This document shows, one piece after another, positions 45,179 through 55,305 of a stretch of DNA of 64,000 bases. The first letter of the stretch is position 1. Each line of letters starts with the position of its first letter. The position numbers and the translations under genes were made by a program. Below the pieces are notes generated by a model. That model was given only the letters and a program-made list of their open reading frames with translations, had not been told where the DNA came from and made no database searches. The DNA is from Psococerastis gibbosa (Eukaryota > Arthropoda > Insecta > Psocodea > Psocidae): NCBI GenBank assembly GCA_963971405.1, contig OZ020492.1, positions 18,382,204-18,446,203 on the forward strand, given 5' to 3'.

Positions 45179-45392
45179 AAATAAATAAAATAAATAAGAA
45201 CTTTTTATTGTTTCTATTACTAAGCCAACCTAGCGGAGTAAGGGCTATAAAGCCCTCTCTTACACTCAACTAGGAAGGCCCGGAACTGCTTGCTTTACAT
45301 GCCCTCCGACGCATGGTGAGAAAATGTAGCCAGTGTGGGACTCAAACCAACAACCTATCGGGTGACAGTCACTACAACGCTACATGTCTTGA
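45179..45392 (-). mobile_element. SINE family A, full-length with 7-bp duplication
   Basis: The 214-bp copy is flanked by CTTTGAT (45172-45178 and 45393-45399). Minus-strand order: ACATGTAGCGTTGTAGTGAC (A-box region), GTTGGTTTGAGTCCC (B-box), GCCATGCG..., GGAGGGCATGTAAAGCAAG, CTTCCTAGTTGAGTGTAAGA, the AGGGCTTTATAGCCCT stem-loop, CCGCTAGGTTGGCTTAG and a TTTA-rich tail. It is a tRNA-derived pol III SINE. Its last ~75 bp match the LINE at 48310-48676. Confidence 0.88.
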
Positions 45393-45718
45393 CTTTGATG
45401 TGCCGAAGATCGCTCGATTGCAATAACCAGTCAACGTCTGCTCTTTTTCGTTTTTCTATTTATACGTTAATATAAGGAAATATTTTGGCTTGCTCGAAAC
45501 ATTATAAACTCCTTAAAAAAAAATTCCGACATCCAGAAAAATGTTTAACCACTAACAACAGCTTTTATGTCAACAGCATTAAATCGTGAATGCTCGTTTG
45601 GCAGGCAACGGGATTCACTGAAATTTGGAGTACTCAACTTACCTGCTTAAATAAACATGTTGCAGAAAGACCACCCAATATAGAAATTGTCTTTAAAGTA
45701 AGGCACTTGCCATCTGAT

Positions 45719-46111
45719 TAGGGTTACTAGATTTCAGAAAGCCTGACATCTGAACCAAAGTGTCATTCTAGATAGTGCAAATTTCCTTCTGAAGTGTCAG
45801 ATTATGTCTAGTGTAAATTTTCTTGTGCATTTCACTGTGAAAAACTGCTTTACTAGAATGAAAATAAATAAAATTGCAACATTAGGTATATATTGTATTA
45901 TAATGTTGTAAGTTCCCGCCAAATTTTGAACAAAAATTAAAGCGCTTTTTTTTTCATTTCAGTCGTTATTTCACATTTTTCACGTTATCAATTTTCTTTA
46001 TTTGCATGCTTCTCCTAAAATTCCTAGCATTCACCCGGTTATTCCTGACATTCCTGACGGTAGTCTGAATCCCTGACTGTCAGGGCCAATCCCTGACGTC
46101 TGGCAATCCTA
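45719..46111. mobile_element. hAT-like element with perfect 8-bp duplication
   Basis: CATCTGAT occurs at 45711-45718 and 46112-46119. The ends TAGGGTTACTAGATTTC and GACGTCTGGCAATCCTA are imperfect inverted repeats. The body has no coding frame. Confidence 0.8.
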
Positions 46112-46283
46112 CATCTGATACACCTTTCAATATTTTTCGCCAATCTTTTCAGGTGTGTACACATCTGTGTTTTTTTTGTGGTTTTGGATAGTGTTCAGCG
46201 TATTTTCTGCCAAGCCTAAATACCCATTCTTTGCCATGGAAATGTTCAGCACAAATGTGCTACACAAACTATACCTACGCCTT

Positions 46284-46463
46284 CAGTGGCGGCGCTACTG
46301 GCCTGGCCCCCCCAACAGTTTCTCCGGCCCCTCCTGCCCCCCCCCCCACTTTTGAGAAATTTTACATGTTGTTAAATTGCAGTATTATTGAACGATATAC
46401 CTACTTGCCCCCCCCCCCAGATAGAAGTCATGCCCCCCCTGAACATTTCTAGCGCCGCCACTG
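46284..46463. mobile_element. hAT-type MITE (CAGTGGCGGCGCTA)
   Basis: CAGTGGCGGCGCTA and TAGCGCCGCCACTG are perfect 14-bp inverted repeats. C-rich tracts lie just inside. Flanking 8-mers do not match, so the target duplication has decayed. Confidence 0.8.
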
Positions 46464-47026
46464 GGCGTTGATCTTGCAGCCGATGAGTCACTGATCACCT
46501 CAGTAGTTAAAAACATACTGTCCGAAACATTTAATTTGCGTGCGTCCTCGTGCACTCTCGGTCCCCAGGTATCCTGACCTATGGGGTCTACACTGCCTAA
46601 TTTGGCATTTACTCTAGTAAAGGATGTACCTACACAGTAAACAACACCATTTGCCTAATTTAATTTTCGTTCTATGTTAGGCTGCGAACTTCTGGATCGC
46701 CCCTCGTATCTCAAAAAGTTGTAGAGAAACACTTCTTCCATTTACTGATTACCCAATCTCAATGGCAGTTTTATGATACATATTTCGTGTGAAATTCTTC
46801 TTCTTCTGAGCACGACGGTTAGTTCATAATTCGTCATTCGATTTCTTGTTCGTCCGTGCGGTAGTCTTACCGGCATGCTTGCTTTGTACATTCTGTTTGG
46901 AGAACAACCAATATGCCTACATAAATGGACCCACTAGGGTAACAAACCATCCACAAGGGACAGCTCAACAAACTCCGTAAACAGTACCTAAAAGCAATCC
47001 ATTTTTGAGTTGCGAACACGTAATAC
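46464..47026. other. No recognised feature
   Basis: No gene or repeat was recognised. Open frames are short and lack motifs. Confidence 0.5.
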
Positions 47027-47283
47027 TGCAGGCACGTAGCCAGGGAGGGGGCTTTGGGGGCTGAAGCCCCCCCCCGAAATGTAAAAAGAAATTGCATTGT
47101 TCAGTTTGATGTTTCACCTGTAATTTTTTTCTCCCTCTAAAAACACTAAAACTGTGTGTTTTTGCATGTAAATTCTTAAAAATTTCCTCCAGGGGGGGGG
47201 GCGCTGTTTTACTGGGGGTATTGAATAAGATTACCCCTTGGTAGTTAGCCCCTCCGAAATAAAATCCTGGCTACGTGCGCTTG
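47027..47283. mobile_element. hAT-type MITE (ACGTAGCCAGG family)
   Basis: CAGGCACGTAGCCAGG at the left and CCTGGCTACGTGCGCTTG at the right. CGTAATA is repeated just outside both ends (47019-47025 and 47284-47290). G and C runs flank the ends. It shares sequence with 1395-1600. Confidence 0.8.
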
Positions 47284-47290
47284 CGTAATA

Positions 47291-47476
47291 GGACATGTAG
47301 GGTAGTGGTACGGACTTTGCGTTTCACCAGCCAGGTTTTTGTTTCGAGTCCCACACATGCTACATTTCTGGCCATGCTTCGGAGAGCATGTAAAGCAGGT
47401 GGTCCAGCGGACTTTATAGCCCTAATTCCGCTAGGTTGGCTTAGTATGAAACGAAAGTATTTAGTTATTTATTTGT
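47291..47476 (+). mobile_element. SINE family A, plus strand
   Basis: GGACATGTAGGGTAGTGG (A-box) at 47291, TTTCGAGTCCCACA (B-box) at 47342, TCTGGCCATGCTTCGGAG, GCATGTAAAGCAGGTGG, then CTTTATAGCCCTAATTCCGC, TAGGTTGGCTTAGTATG and TTAGTTATTTATTTG. It lacks the CTAGTTGAGTGTAAGAG segment. It starts within a few bases of the MITE right flank. Confidence 0.82.
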
Positions 47477-47839
47477 AGATAAGCTGGCTCTCTGGATCTC
47501 ACTGTATCTCGCCTTCACTTCATACGCCACGAGTTCTTCGTAGGACAATGCACATTAAGCCGAGAAGAATCTGTAGTTATGCCATTTCTGCTCTGCTTGC
47601 CAATCCTGCAAGTCTTAGTTGGTAATTGGCACGATAAAAATATTAAAAAAGCCACCAGTGGGAATATCTGCACGGTATTAGGCCTAAGTCATCCTGGAGG
47701 CTCTCTGCAATTTGACCTGACCGGCCAATTTGAAGCCAATTTGGTCTGGATAGGTCTGGCTACCATTATTAAGTTATTCTTGTTGGGCACGACTATACAG
47801 TACCTGCCGTGCAGATTCAACTAGTGCAATTATAATAGG

Positions 47840-48040
47840 CTAAGTAGAGACCCGTGTTCGAATCCGTTTCTAAAACATTTTTTCGTGTCCTAGTTAAAAT
47901 TGTGTTACTCGTTCTACAATTAGACAGGGGCCGGAATAGCCCAGCTGGTAGAGAGCTAGACTATGAAACGGAAGGCCGAGGTTTGAGACTCAACACTAGT
48001 TGCGAAAAAGTAGTACATTTTTTTAGCTTAAATTTTTAAA
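47840..48040 (+). mobile_element. SINE family C, tRNA-derived, possibly dimeric
   Basis: ATAGCCCAGCTGGTAGAGAG (A-box) at 47937 and GAGGTTTGAGACTCAAC (B-box) at 47978 have tRNA spacing. A second B-box-like CGTGTTCGAATCC lies at 47850, upstream. Only one copy was noticed in the window. It is not a tRNA gene, since no acceptor-stem pairing is visible. Confidence 0.55.
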
Positions 48041-48309
48041 CTCACCTGCTTTAGAGACCAAGTTAAATAGGTACTCTACTCTATGAACCACTGTTGGTTT
48101 TAAATGAAAATAGCCTACTAAATTTTCATAAGCTTGATAGGTCTGTCGCTGAAAAATTGCTCACCGGACCGAAACCTTTCATAGCAGTCCTGTTTGGTCC
48201 CACCAATTTTCACTGTTTTGAATGTGTTTTCGGTTAGGTCTTCCTTGCCTTAGGCGTTGGTTTGGTCCGAACTATAATCCGTCACTGCACTATATCGAGC
48301 GATGAAATC

Positions 48310-48676
48310 ATATTAAATAAATAAATAAATAAATAAATAATGACTTTATTGTAGCTGAGACCACCCTAGCGGAGTTTGGGCCATAAAGCCCTCTCTTACT
48401 ATCAACTAGGGGTCAGCAACAAAAACATTATAAATTTGCAGTAAAAGGTTACAAAAATTCAAAAAATTCCCTAAGACTAAACCCACAAGCATGGGACGGT
48501 TTGAATAAATCTTAGCCAATGAAATATTTGAAATTAGATGCTCCTTGAGTCGAATCTTGAACACAGTTAGTGACGGCGAGTCTTGAATGTAACGGGGGAT
48601 TGAGTTAAACAGTAAAATTGAGGAAACCAGGAAGGATGAATGAAACATTCGTGTATTGTGATGGGGAATGGCTAAA
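48310..48676 (-). mobile_element. LINE 3' end that shares its tail with SINE family A
   Basis: The minus-strand frame (48676 down to a TAG at 48406-48408) has HNTRMFHSSFLVSSILLFNS, IPRYIQDSPSLTVFKIRL and KEHLIS, the C-terminus of a Jockey/CR1/L2-type ORF2. From the stop codon on, CTAGTTGATAGTAAGAGAG, GGCTTTATGGCCC, AAACTCCGCTAGG and a (TTTA)n tail are collinear with SINE-A, with a distinct AGCTACAATAAAGTC stretch. It is 5' truncated. The element begins at the TTGA tail of another LINE. Confidence 0.82.
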
Positions 48677-48775
48677 AGATCAATCAATCAATCAATCAAA
48701 ACATATTTCCAAAAAATACAATTTTTACAGTTTTTGTCACTTCCCTATGGGCTATGCCCGTTTTAGGGTGGAAAA
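48677..48775 (-). mobile_element. LINE 3' tail (TTGA)n, minus strand
   Basis: The minus strand reads CCCTAAAACGGGCATAGCCC, ATAGGGAAGTGACAAAAAC, AAATATGTTTTGATTGATTG. The GGGCATAGCCC hairpin (48749-48759) precedes the microsatellite tail. The body is missing. Confidence 0.6.
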
Positions 48776-48799
48776 GATGAAGGAGATGATCACTTCTGG

Positions 48800-49105
48800 T
48801 GAACATATTCGACTTCGATGGCCAGGTAGTAGCGTGCTTTTACTTGAGCGAATCTCTACACGTCATGCAATCGGAGACGTGTCGTAACTCAACACGGCCA
48901 CTAACCTACACAGGCGGCTGAAGAGGTCAATCAATTTAATGAATATATTCGATTGACCTCTTCAGACGTATCAATGAGTAGATAAATACTTGTGCTGAGT
49001 TACGACACGTCTCCGATCACATGGCGCGTAGAGACTCGAACTAGTACAAGCACGCTACAACCTTTTCACCGAAGACGATAAATTAAATTGCTTGTATGTG
49101 ATTAT
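48800..49105. mobile_element. Two SINE family D copies in head-to-head/inverted arrangement
   Basis: The plus copy (48800-48965) has CCAGGTAGTAGCGTGC, GAGCGAATCTCTAC, GGAGACGTGTCGTAACTCA and GAAGAGGTCAATC. The minus copy (about 48945-49105) repeats these inverted, with AGACTCGAACTAG (B-box complement) and GAGTTACGACACGTCTCC. Together they form a ~300-bp imperfect palindrome. Confidence 0.7.
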
Positions 49106-49147
49106 CCTATTTATATGTTTTTTTTTTTAAACTATCATTGCAATGTA

Positions 49148-49215
49148 ATTACAAAGACTATCACTGCCGGAGATACGTGATGGAGCAGTTGAATCCGGGA
49201 TGATAGGCCCTTGTC
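49148..49215 (-). repeat. Repeat family E fragment
   Basis: AATTACAAAGACTATCACTG, CCGGAGATACGTGATGG and TTGAATCCGGGATGATAGGCC are the inverse of the family E distal part. Confidence 0.6.
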
Positions 49216-49254
49216 CAAAATGCGGAAATGCATCTACAAATTTTATATGCTTAA

Positions 49255-49795
49255 AAATATAATAGATTTTTCATTATTAAAAAATGTATACTTTGCCTTG
49301 TTTCAAAGCCGCATTTAATTTATGGCATCATTGCCTGGGGATCTGCCTTTTCAAACCTTTGAGAAATAATGCAATAGTCCAAAAAAGAGCTCTAAAAGTG
49401 ATGCACAGAAAACCCCGTATGTTCCCAAATTGGGTAAACCTATTGTAAATTAATTTATTACGCTCTGATTTAAATGATCCTACATATGGTTTTCCTATTT
49501 CGACCCGCAACTACCCCCCCCCCCCCCAGACTATACAGACTTACTACAAATCTTTAAGACGCGCTGCTCCCTTTCTAATATTAGACACCATCCTGGCAAC
49601 AGCTTATTTAAGTAATGAACCACTGAAGGTCCCAAATCCAAATTCAAAACTATACAAGAGGTCAGCATTATACATTGGTATAAAACATTTCAATGCCCTA
49701 CCAATTATATGCCGAAATTCTGCAAGTCTCTACATTATAAAAAAGGAAATACGCAATTATATTAAACAGCGTAGTGATGTTTTCGACATTTAATA
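49255..49795 (+). mobile_element. LINE ORF2 C-terminal remnant, plus strand
   Basis: Frames give NNAIVQKRALKVMHRKP (thumb motif near 49362) and, downstream, KLYKRSALYIGIKHFNALP, ICRNSASLYIIKKEIRNYI before a stop at 49792, the C-terminus of a Jockey/CR1-type protein. Frameshifts and a C-run (49513-49527) interrupt it. Confidence 0.65.
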
Positions 49796-49874
49796 TTATG
49801 TAAAGTTGATTTATGACGATATACAGTAATATGTGCGAAAAAGTAAAATTTAACACGAGTAACTTATAATTTTA

Positions 49875-49968
49875 TTAATAAATAAATAAGGACTTTTTTT
49901 GTTCTATTACTAAGCCAATCTAGCGGAGTTAAGGCTATAAAGCCCTCTCTTACACTCAACTAGGAAAG
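49875..49968 (-). mobile_element. SINE-A / LINE tail fragment
   Basis: AATAAATAAATAAGGAC, CTATTACTAAGCCAATC, TAGCGGAGTT and CTATAAAGCCCTCTCTTAC, ACTCAACTAGGAAAG. 5' truncated before the tRNA part. Confidence 0.8.
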
Positions 49969-50159
49969 TGTAGCCTAGCTTGCTAATTTTTACTTAACTT
50001 ACATATTTCATTGTGTTAAATGATGTAGGCCACACTCGGGCGTTTGCCCAGTGGCGTGATTTAAATAGTGAGTTATATAAAATGTAATGTACTGTATTGT
50101 ATAATAATGTATTCTTTTACAATATTATAATATCTGAAAGCGGACTTCCATTTAATTCC

Positions 50160-50312
50160 ATTTAATTGCTGCACCTCCTTCGTTTGGGAGTTCGCTGCAA
50201 TCATAGGCTACGCTGTCCCACTGAACATATTGACGAAATGTATGGAAGTACACTTTCAGTTCAACCGCGGCCTACCATCCTGGATTCTACAGCTTCATCT
50301 CATCTCAAAATC
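50160..50312 (+). repeat. Repeat family E copy
   Basis: CCCACTGAACATATTGACGAAATG, TGGAAGTACACTTTCAG, CGCGGCCTACCATCCTGG and ATTCTACAGCTTCATC. The CTGAAGA-stem core is partly deleted here. A SINE-B fragment does not follow. Confidence 0.6.
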
Positions 50313-50639
50313 TTTTTCATATTAATTTCCATTGTACAAGTACAGGCATTTGACTGGATACGGTAACCTTTCACTTAGTTTATTTGCATTATTATTGAAA
50401 AAGGCGTCCACACTACACCCTCCTGCCAGGCTCGTACCCAGGATTCAATTTGGGGGGGGGGGGGGCAAGAACAAATGTTTTTATAAATGATAGGTACATC
50501 CCTAGTGATTTTAGTATATTTAGCTAAAACTCTTACATTATTTATTATTTTAATCAAATTTAGGGGGGGGGGCATGGCCCTGCCTCCTGCCTTGGTTCTG
50601 ACAGACTGATAAATTTAGTGAACTAATTTAGGTAGTCTA

Positions 50640-51070
50640 TAGATAGATATTAACTGTCAACGTGGGGTTGAACCCCGTCAAGTCCAGTTTTTTCTAAATT
50701 TCTAATTTCGGTTAAAAACAGGAGGTTACCTCCTCAAGCTATGTTAGTTTAATGTCAGTGTTATACACCGTATAATACTGCAATATATCGAAAAATGGCA
50801 AAAGCTTTAAGAAATAAAGTGGGCTAACAGACCTGTTCGGTTAGATAGTTGTGTAGCTGTGCTAACCTGTCAAGCAATACGAATTTTTTCAAATAGCGTA
50901 TAAGTAGAGGATTTAGCAGACACTAGACTTGTCAGGCTTGTGGTCCAGCGGTTAAGACGACGCTCCGCATGGGCGTCGATCGTGGGTTCGAATCCACCAA
51001 GTCCAGTTTTTTTTAAATCCTATAATGGCGGTTACCTTTGTCTAATTAGAAATTATTCATGTGAGTGGTT
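50640..51070 (+). mobile_element. SINE family B, two units in tandem
   Basis: The first unit has TGGGGTTGAACCCCGTC, AAGTCCAGTTTTTT, the body with GTTATACACCGTATAATAC and TAGTTGTGTAGCTGTGC (to about 50925). The second starts GACTTGTCAGGCTTGTGG with A-box TGGTCCAGCGGTTAAGACG (50941), then GCGTCGATCGTGGGTTCG (B-box) and CCAAGTCCAGTTTT. The head has tRNA-like spacing of boxes. Confidence 0.75.
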
Positions 51071-51299
51071 CCGAACCCATTATAAAATCAGGAAGTCCCC
51101 TCATCCAAATCGTGGCTTGGCGCTCTGAAAGTTCCATAGATGAACCCATACCCAAGCAAAAATCGTGCGAATGGGACGACAGGGATTGTTTGCTTGTCAC
51201 TCCGAAGGGAGTACTAACAAGATAGATAAGGAAGACCAAGAGGACACGATGTGTTTGGCTGCGCGGAAGAATTTTTCTGTATGACTAAGGTGGTCCAAA

Positions 51300-51640
51300 C
51301 GCGACGTTCACCCAAGGTATGCTCGGCTTGAAAAGGAAGAGGATTAGCTCAGTAACGGCCTTGCTCACCGACCGTGCACATCAGGTGAAGCTGGGCTTAG
51401 CGGTAGAGGCAATCTGTCGCTTCTGAAGAGCAGAAGAGGAGACTAGCTGGCACATTGTTAACTAGCTGGCCAGCCCTATGGCGTCTTCACTGATGGCATC
51501 TTGGAATAATTGTGCGTGCAGGAGAATCCCGATGAACAATAGTCTTTACAGCTGTAGCAAACCTCGCTAAAGAACTGGCTATGTGGTCGCATTGAGGCCC
51601 TCGAGGCCTAAGTTTCTCGGCAATACATTTACTGTGCCCT
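51300..51640 (+). pseudogene. LINE ORF2 C-terminal remnant (CCHC-like, RNase-H-bearing type)
   Basis: The translation around 51345-51460 reads TALLTDRAHQVKLGLAVEA, ICRF, RAEEETSWHIV, matching the pattern LTxxxxLxxHLxxLGL...CRxC...EETxxHILxxCP at the end of R1/I/Jockey-type LINE proteins. Stops and frameshifts are frequent. The clade is uncertain. Confidence 0.5.
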
Positions 51641-52210
51641 TGACAAAGCCCTAAGCCGAAACAACGATCTCACAGCAATGACCCTTTGCCAATGATTTCT
51701 AGGTAGAGCCGCCAGCAATGACGTCAGGGGTTTTGTAGCTATGACGTCACCATTGCATAGAGTACGGTTCTGGACTTCTGGAGACGCAGTTTTGTCCAGC
51801 AGTCGTGCTGGAGCATACTGCACGTCATGCCCATGATAATTACGTATCACGGCTGGCTATCATATTCGAAACGTTCTATCTCCAAATTGGGATTTCCCAT
51901 ACTATACATACATGTCTTTCCCATGCTTCCTTGCTGGAGGCGTGGGGGGTCTCCCCCTTCGGCCAATTCAATTGTCTGATCAAATTTCCGGGGGTTTTCT
52001 TGTAGTTGAAATAGTTCATATCCGGGAGAAGAGGCAATATGGGTGGGTCGTCTGATGTAGGACTTCTCATCATGATAATTGAAGAAGCCATTGAGGACAT
52101 CAATGCCAGATATCGACGGATGAAGGTACAGACGATCAGAAGGAAATAGAACGAGAAGCAGTACCACCTAAGAGCTCAAAACTAGGACCGGAAAATGTTG
52201 AAACAAAAGA
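51641..52210. other. No recognised gene
   Basis: Moderately GC-richer than the surroundings. Contains two TGACGTCA palindromes (51719, 51740). A short frame near 52075 (EEAIEDINARYRRMKVQTIRR) has no recognised homologue. Confidence 0.4.
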
Positions 52211-52325
52211 TAAATAAATAAAATGAATAAATAAATATTGACTTTTTGTTCACTTACTAAGCCAACCTAGCTGAGTTAGGGCTATATAACTCTCTCTTGC
52301 ACTCAACTAGGAAAGCCCGGGATAA
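52211..52325 (-). mobile_element. SINE-A / LINE tail fragment
   Basis: AAATGAATAAATAAATATTG, CTTACTAAGCCAACCTAG, GAGTTAGGGCTATATAAC and CACTCAACTAGGAAAGCCCG. 5' truncated. Confidence 0.75.
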
Positions 52326-52880
52326 AAAACGCAGATGCGTGCCTATCGATAGTTATTACACGCAAGAAGAACTATAAGTTGAAAGAAAGAGACTTTCTAA
52401 TAGCACAGGGAGTTAACAAATTTAGTACACGTAAAAACAAAAAAATCGCCCCGGCATGGCAATTCATCAATGGCTATGTTGTTTTGATCAACCGGTGACA
52501 GTGGTTTGCTGACAAAGGGATTGAGTCAGAACGTGCATACTGCGTAGAGATCTGTTTTTGAATTGGCAGGACTGTACGGGGTTGTTTTTGAATAACTACG
52601 ATTCTGGGACGAGTAAAAATCGCAAACCACATTAACCATTAGCCACAACCAATTTAGGGTCTAGGACAGAGAACTGGTAGACGATTCTCCTACTTGACCA
52701 CTTCATTAATAGGGATTTTGTGGTCGTAAACCTGCCCAGCAGCCTCGTTTTCCCCTAATGATGGCAAGCTATAGGAGTAACTGGTGTAAACTGTATAAAT
52801 ATAAATATATAATACAATATTAGGGCTGGGTGGCCCCGGACCAGGTGGAGAAGTTGTTGTCTCGTGCCTCAACCTTCAGC

Positions 52881-53082
52881 TTTATAGTTTTGTAGCTTTA
52901 TAGGTTGTTGGTTCGAGTCTTACACTTGCTACATTTTCTGGCCATGCTTCGGAGGGCATGTAAAGTAGGCGGTTTGGAGTCTTCCTAATTGAGTGTAAGA
53001 GAGGGTTTTATAGCCCTAACTCCGCTATGTTGACTTAGTAATAGAACAAAAAAAGTCAATATTTATTTATTTATTTATTTAT
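52881..53082 (+). mobile_element. SINE family A, plus strand
   Basis: TAGGTTGTTGGTTCGAGTC (B-box, 52902), TTTTCTGGCCATGCTTCGG, GGGCATGTAAAGTAGGCGG, CTTCCTAATTGAGTGTAAGA, GAGGGTTTTATAGCCC, CTCCGCTATGTTGACTTAG and a (TTTA)n tail at 53061-53082. The A-box region is degenerate. Confidence 0.85.
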
Positions 53083-53220
53083 AGTCTAGTTCTGTGCCAT
53101 GAATTTGAAAATTCCGCAAATTTATATTCTCTATTAGTTTAACGGAAAAACACTACTACTAGGATATAGACCAAACCATTAAACTTACTTATTAAATTAA
53201 ATTAAATGTAATAAAAAAGA

Positions 53221-54097
53221 ACCGGTCCGCGTTAACTCGAACATGCTTTCCAATTTATCAAAATTATTAGATAGAGAAAATGAGTAATTTCATTGTCAAT
53301 AATTTTCCTATGGTTAAATTTCCGATATCTCGGGGGGGGGGGGGGGGGGGGGGTTATCCACCTGACGTCACTGGAGGTGAGGTAAATTCTAGACTGGTCA
53401 GACCAACATATTAGTACACAGCAATAAAGGCAGGGCACGCAATGCATTTGAGCGTGAATTTTCTATCATTTTTTCAAAAAAACATTTTTTTTACAAAACC
53501 AAATACTTTTCTGGGAAAGCAACCTGTCCGGTTTCGTTACTCAATTTAACACCTAAAACATGCCTGAAGGTGGAAATCATCGATAGAAAGGTTTCGCAGA
53601 AAAATTATTTTTTTAGTCATTTTTCATTAAAATTTAGTTATTTTTATTTTTTTACCCCTAGAAGCAACCTATCAAGGGGCAAGCGACCCCACGCATTTCG
53701 TTAATATTAATAACGACTACAATATATGTGAATTTAAAAGAAATCGTTGGAGCTGTTTTTGAGAAATAATTTTTTTAGACGTTTTTTTGGAGTTTTTTGA
53801 TAATAAAACCCCCCAAATTAAGTTAGACCCAAATAAAAAAAATCATTCCGAGGTATGATTTTTGTGAACTTACATGCCGAATTTCATCAAAATCGACCGA
53901 ATAGTTTGCCCGGAAATCGACGCACAGACAGACAGACAGACAGAACGACAGACAGAAGGACAGACAGACAGACATTTCGTAAAAACCACTTTTTTGGGTT
54001 CCTGGGACCTCAAAACGTGTAAACCTGTTGAAATCTCGGAATCGAAAATTTCGACCGTCACAAAGCTTTCCTTTTACTACGTATAAATTGGAAACCA
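53221..54097 (-). mobile_element. Family F repeat, full-length, minus strand
   Basis: From ACCGGTCCGCGTTAACTCG to ACGTATAAATTGGAAACC. Includes a ~21-bp G run (53333-53353), TGACGTCA at 53363 and an expanded CAGA/GACA microsatellite at 53925-53970, the complement of the CTGT block. Confidence 0.82.
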
Positions 54098-54639
54098 ATA
54101 ACATATTTTGAGGTGAATGAAGCCAATATCTACGATTAGCTTCCTCTTAATTAGATAAGAAAAAATTCACTTATACAAAATTAAAAATTCGTATTAATTT
54201 AACGCATTAAATCTTATCCACAAAGATCTAAAACGTATCCACATATTCCATTAATTAAAGTTTTGACGACCCTTATAGTAAATTAAGAAATTAATAAACA
54301 AAAATGGGGTCAGATCAATCGATAGCCTACATATCCCCACGTGCAGTTCACCCTATATTTAGTTCTAGGGGTAAACACTTTTCGACATTCACCTCCACCC
54401 ATTGGCGACTTTCTGAGTTGCCGCAGTTTCAAATCTTTTCGGTAGGTGGAAGTAGCGTTGCTCTCTCCCCTCCCCTAGTACACCCCCTCACCTAGTACAT
54501 CTCTTCATCGCTCGTCAGATAAATTCGGCTGCTGATAAGTAAGTTAAATCCTATAATTTTGTAGACAACGCATTTGACCCTTTCAGCTACAACAACGGTG
54601 AGTTGTCTTAAATATATGGTTTTATTCTTTCTTCTTCTT
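54098..54639. other. No recognised feature
   Basis: AT-rich to 54300, then a short frame without known motifs. Confidence 0.5.
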
Positions 54640-54975
54640 GTGGCTCTACAGCCCTTGATGAGCTTTGGCCTGCTCAACAACACTCCTCTATTCGTCTCTG
54701 TTTTCTACGACGCTCCACCAGCTATGGACTGCAACTCGCGAATGTCAGTTTCTAACTCAACCTTCCAGTGTTTTTGAGGACGTCTCACTAGTCGTCTTCC
54801 TGTCATGCTTGCTTTGTACATCTTGTTCGGCATGCAGTCTCCTGATATCCTTAAGACGTGTTCTAGCCATCTTAGGCGTTGCGCTTTTATAAACCGGGCT
54901 ATGTCTTCTTCGTTGAGTATTGCGTCTATTTCGGCGTTGTTTGTTATACGCCACTCTCCGTCTTCGCATTTAGAA
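54640..54975 (-). mobile_element. RTE-like LINE 3' coding remnant, minus strand
   Basis: Homologous to 1-334 in opposite orientation. The minus-strand reading contains GEWRITNNAEIDAILNEEDI, FIKAQRLRWLEHVLRIS and KMYKASMTGRRL, then loses frame, ending near SRPKLIKGC. CTTCTTCTTC at 54630 is the complement of a GAA tail. Confidence 0.75.
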
Positions 54976-55144
54976 CCTCCTTATTATTTTTCTTTCCAAT
55001 ACTCGCAGTTTGTTTGAGTCATTGACAGTAACATTCCAGGTTTTTGAGTATGTTGCAATAGGTCTGATAAGGGTTTATATATCCTTAACGTTGTGGCTCT
55101 GGATATAAGTCTTGACTTATAGGGGGGGGGGGGGGCTCGCCGGT

Positions 55145-55305
55145 GGGCTTAACCTGAGTATCTACACACCTTGCGGTCGGAGACGTGTCGTAACTCGACA
55201 CAAGTACCTTAGTACTTATTAGGTGACTTAGTGAGGTGATTGAAGAGGTTAATTGGATACATTCATTTAATTGTTTGTATGCGATTTAACCTTTTATTAA
55301 AAAAA
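55145..55305 (+). mobile_element. SINE family D copy
   Basis: CTACACACCTTGCGGTCGG, AGACGTGTCGTAACTCGAC, TTAGTGAGGTGATTGAAGAG, GTTAATTGGATACATTC and TTTGTATGCGATTTAACC match 62560-62680. Confidence 0.7.

Noticed and set aside
47937..48000. Possible tRNA gene
   Set aside because: The box spacing fits, but the acceptor ends do not pair and the sequence runs on without a terminator at the tRNA end.
50433..50585. hAT-like MITE starting CAGGCTCGTACCCAGG
   Set aside because: Only one plausible terminus; the right end does not form an inverted repeat.
50941..51000. Possible tRNA gene
   Set aside because: A- and B-boxes are good, but no acceptor stem pairing or anticodon arm is visible and the unit recurs with the same extra tail, so it is a SINE head.
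53823..54104. Frames with SVCLSVC-type repeats in family F copies (also 8224, 11064, 13387)
   Set aside because: They arise from the CTGT microsatellite inside a non-coding repeat, occur on both strands and break differently in every copy.
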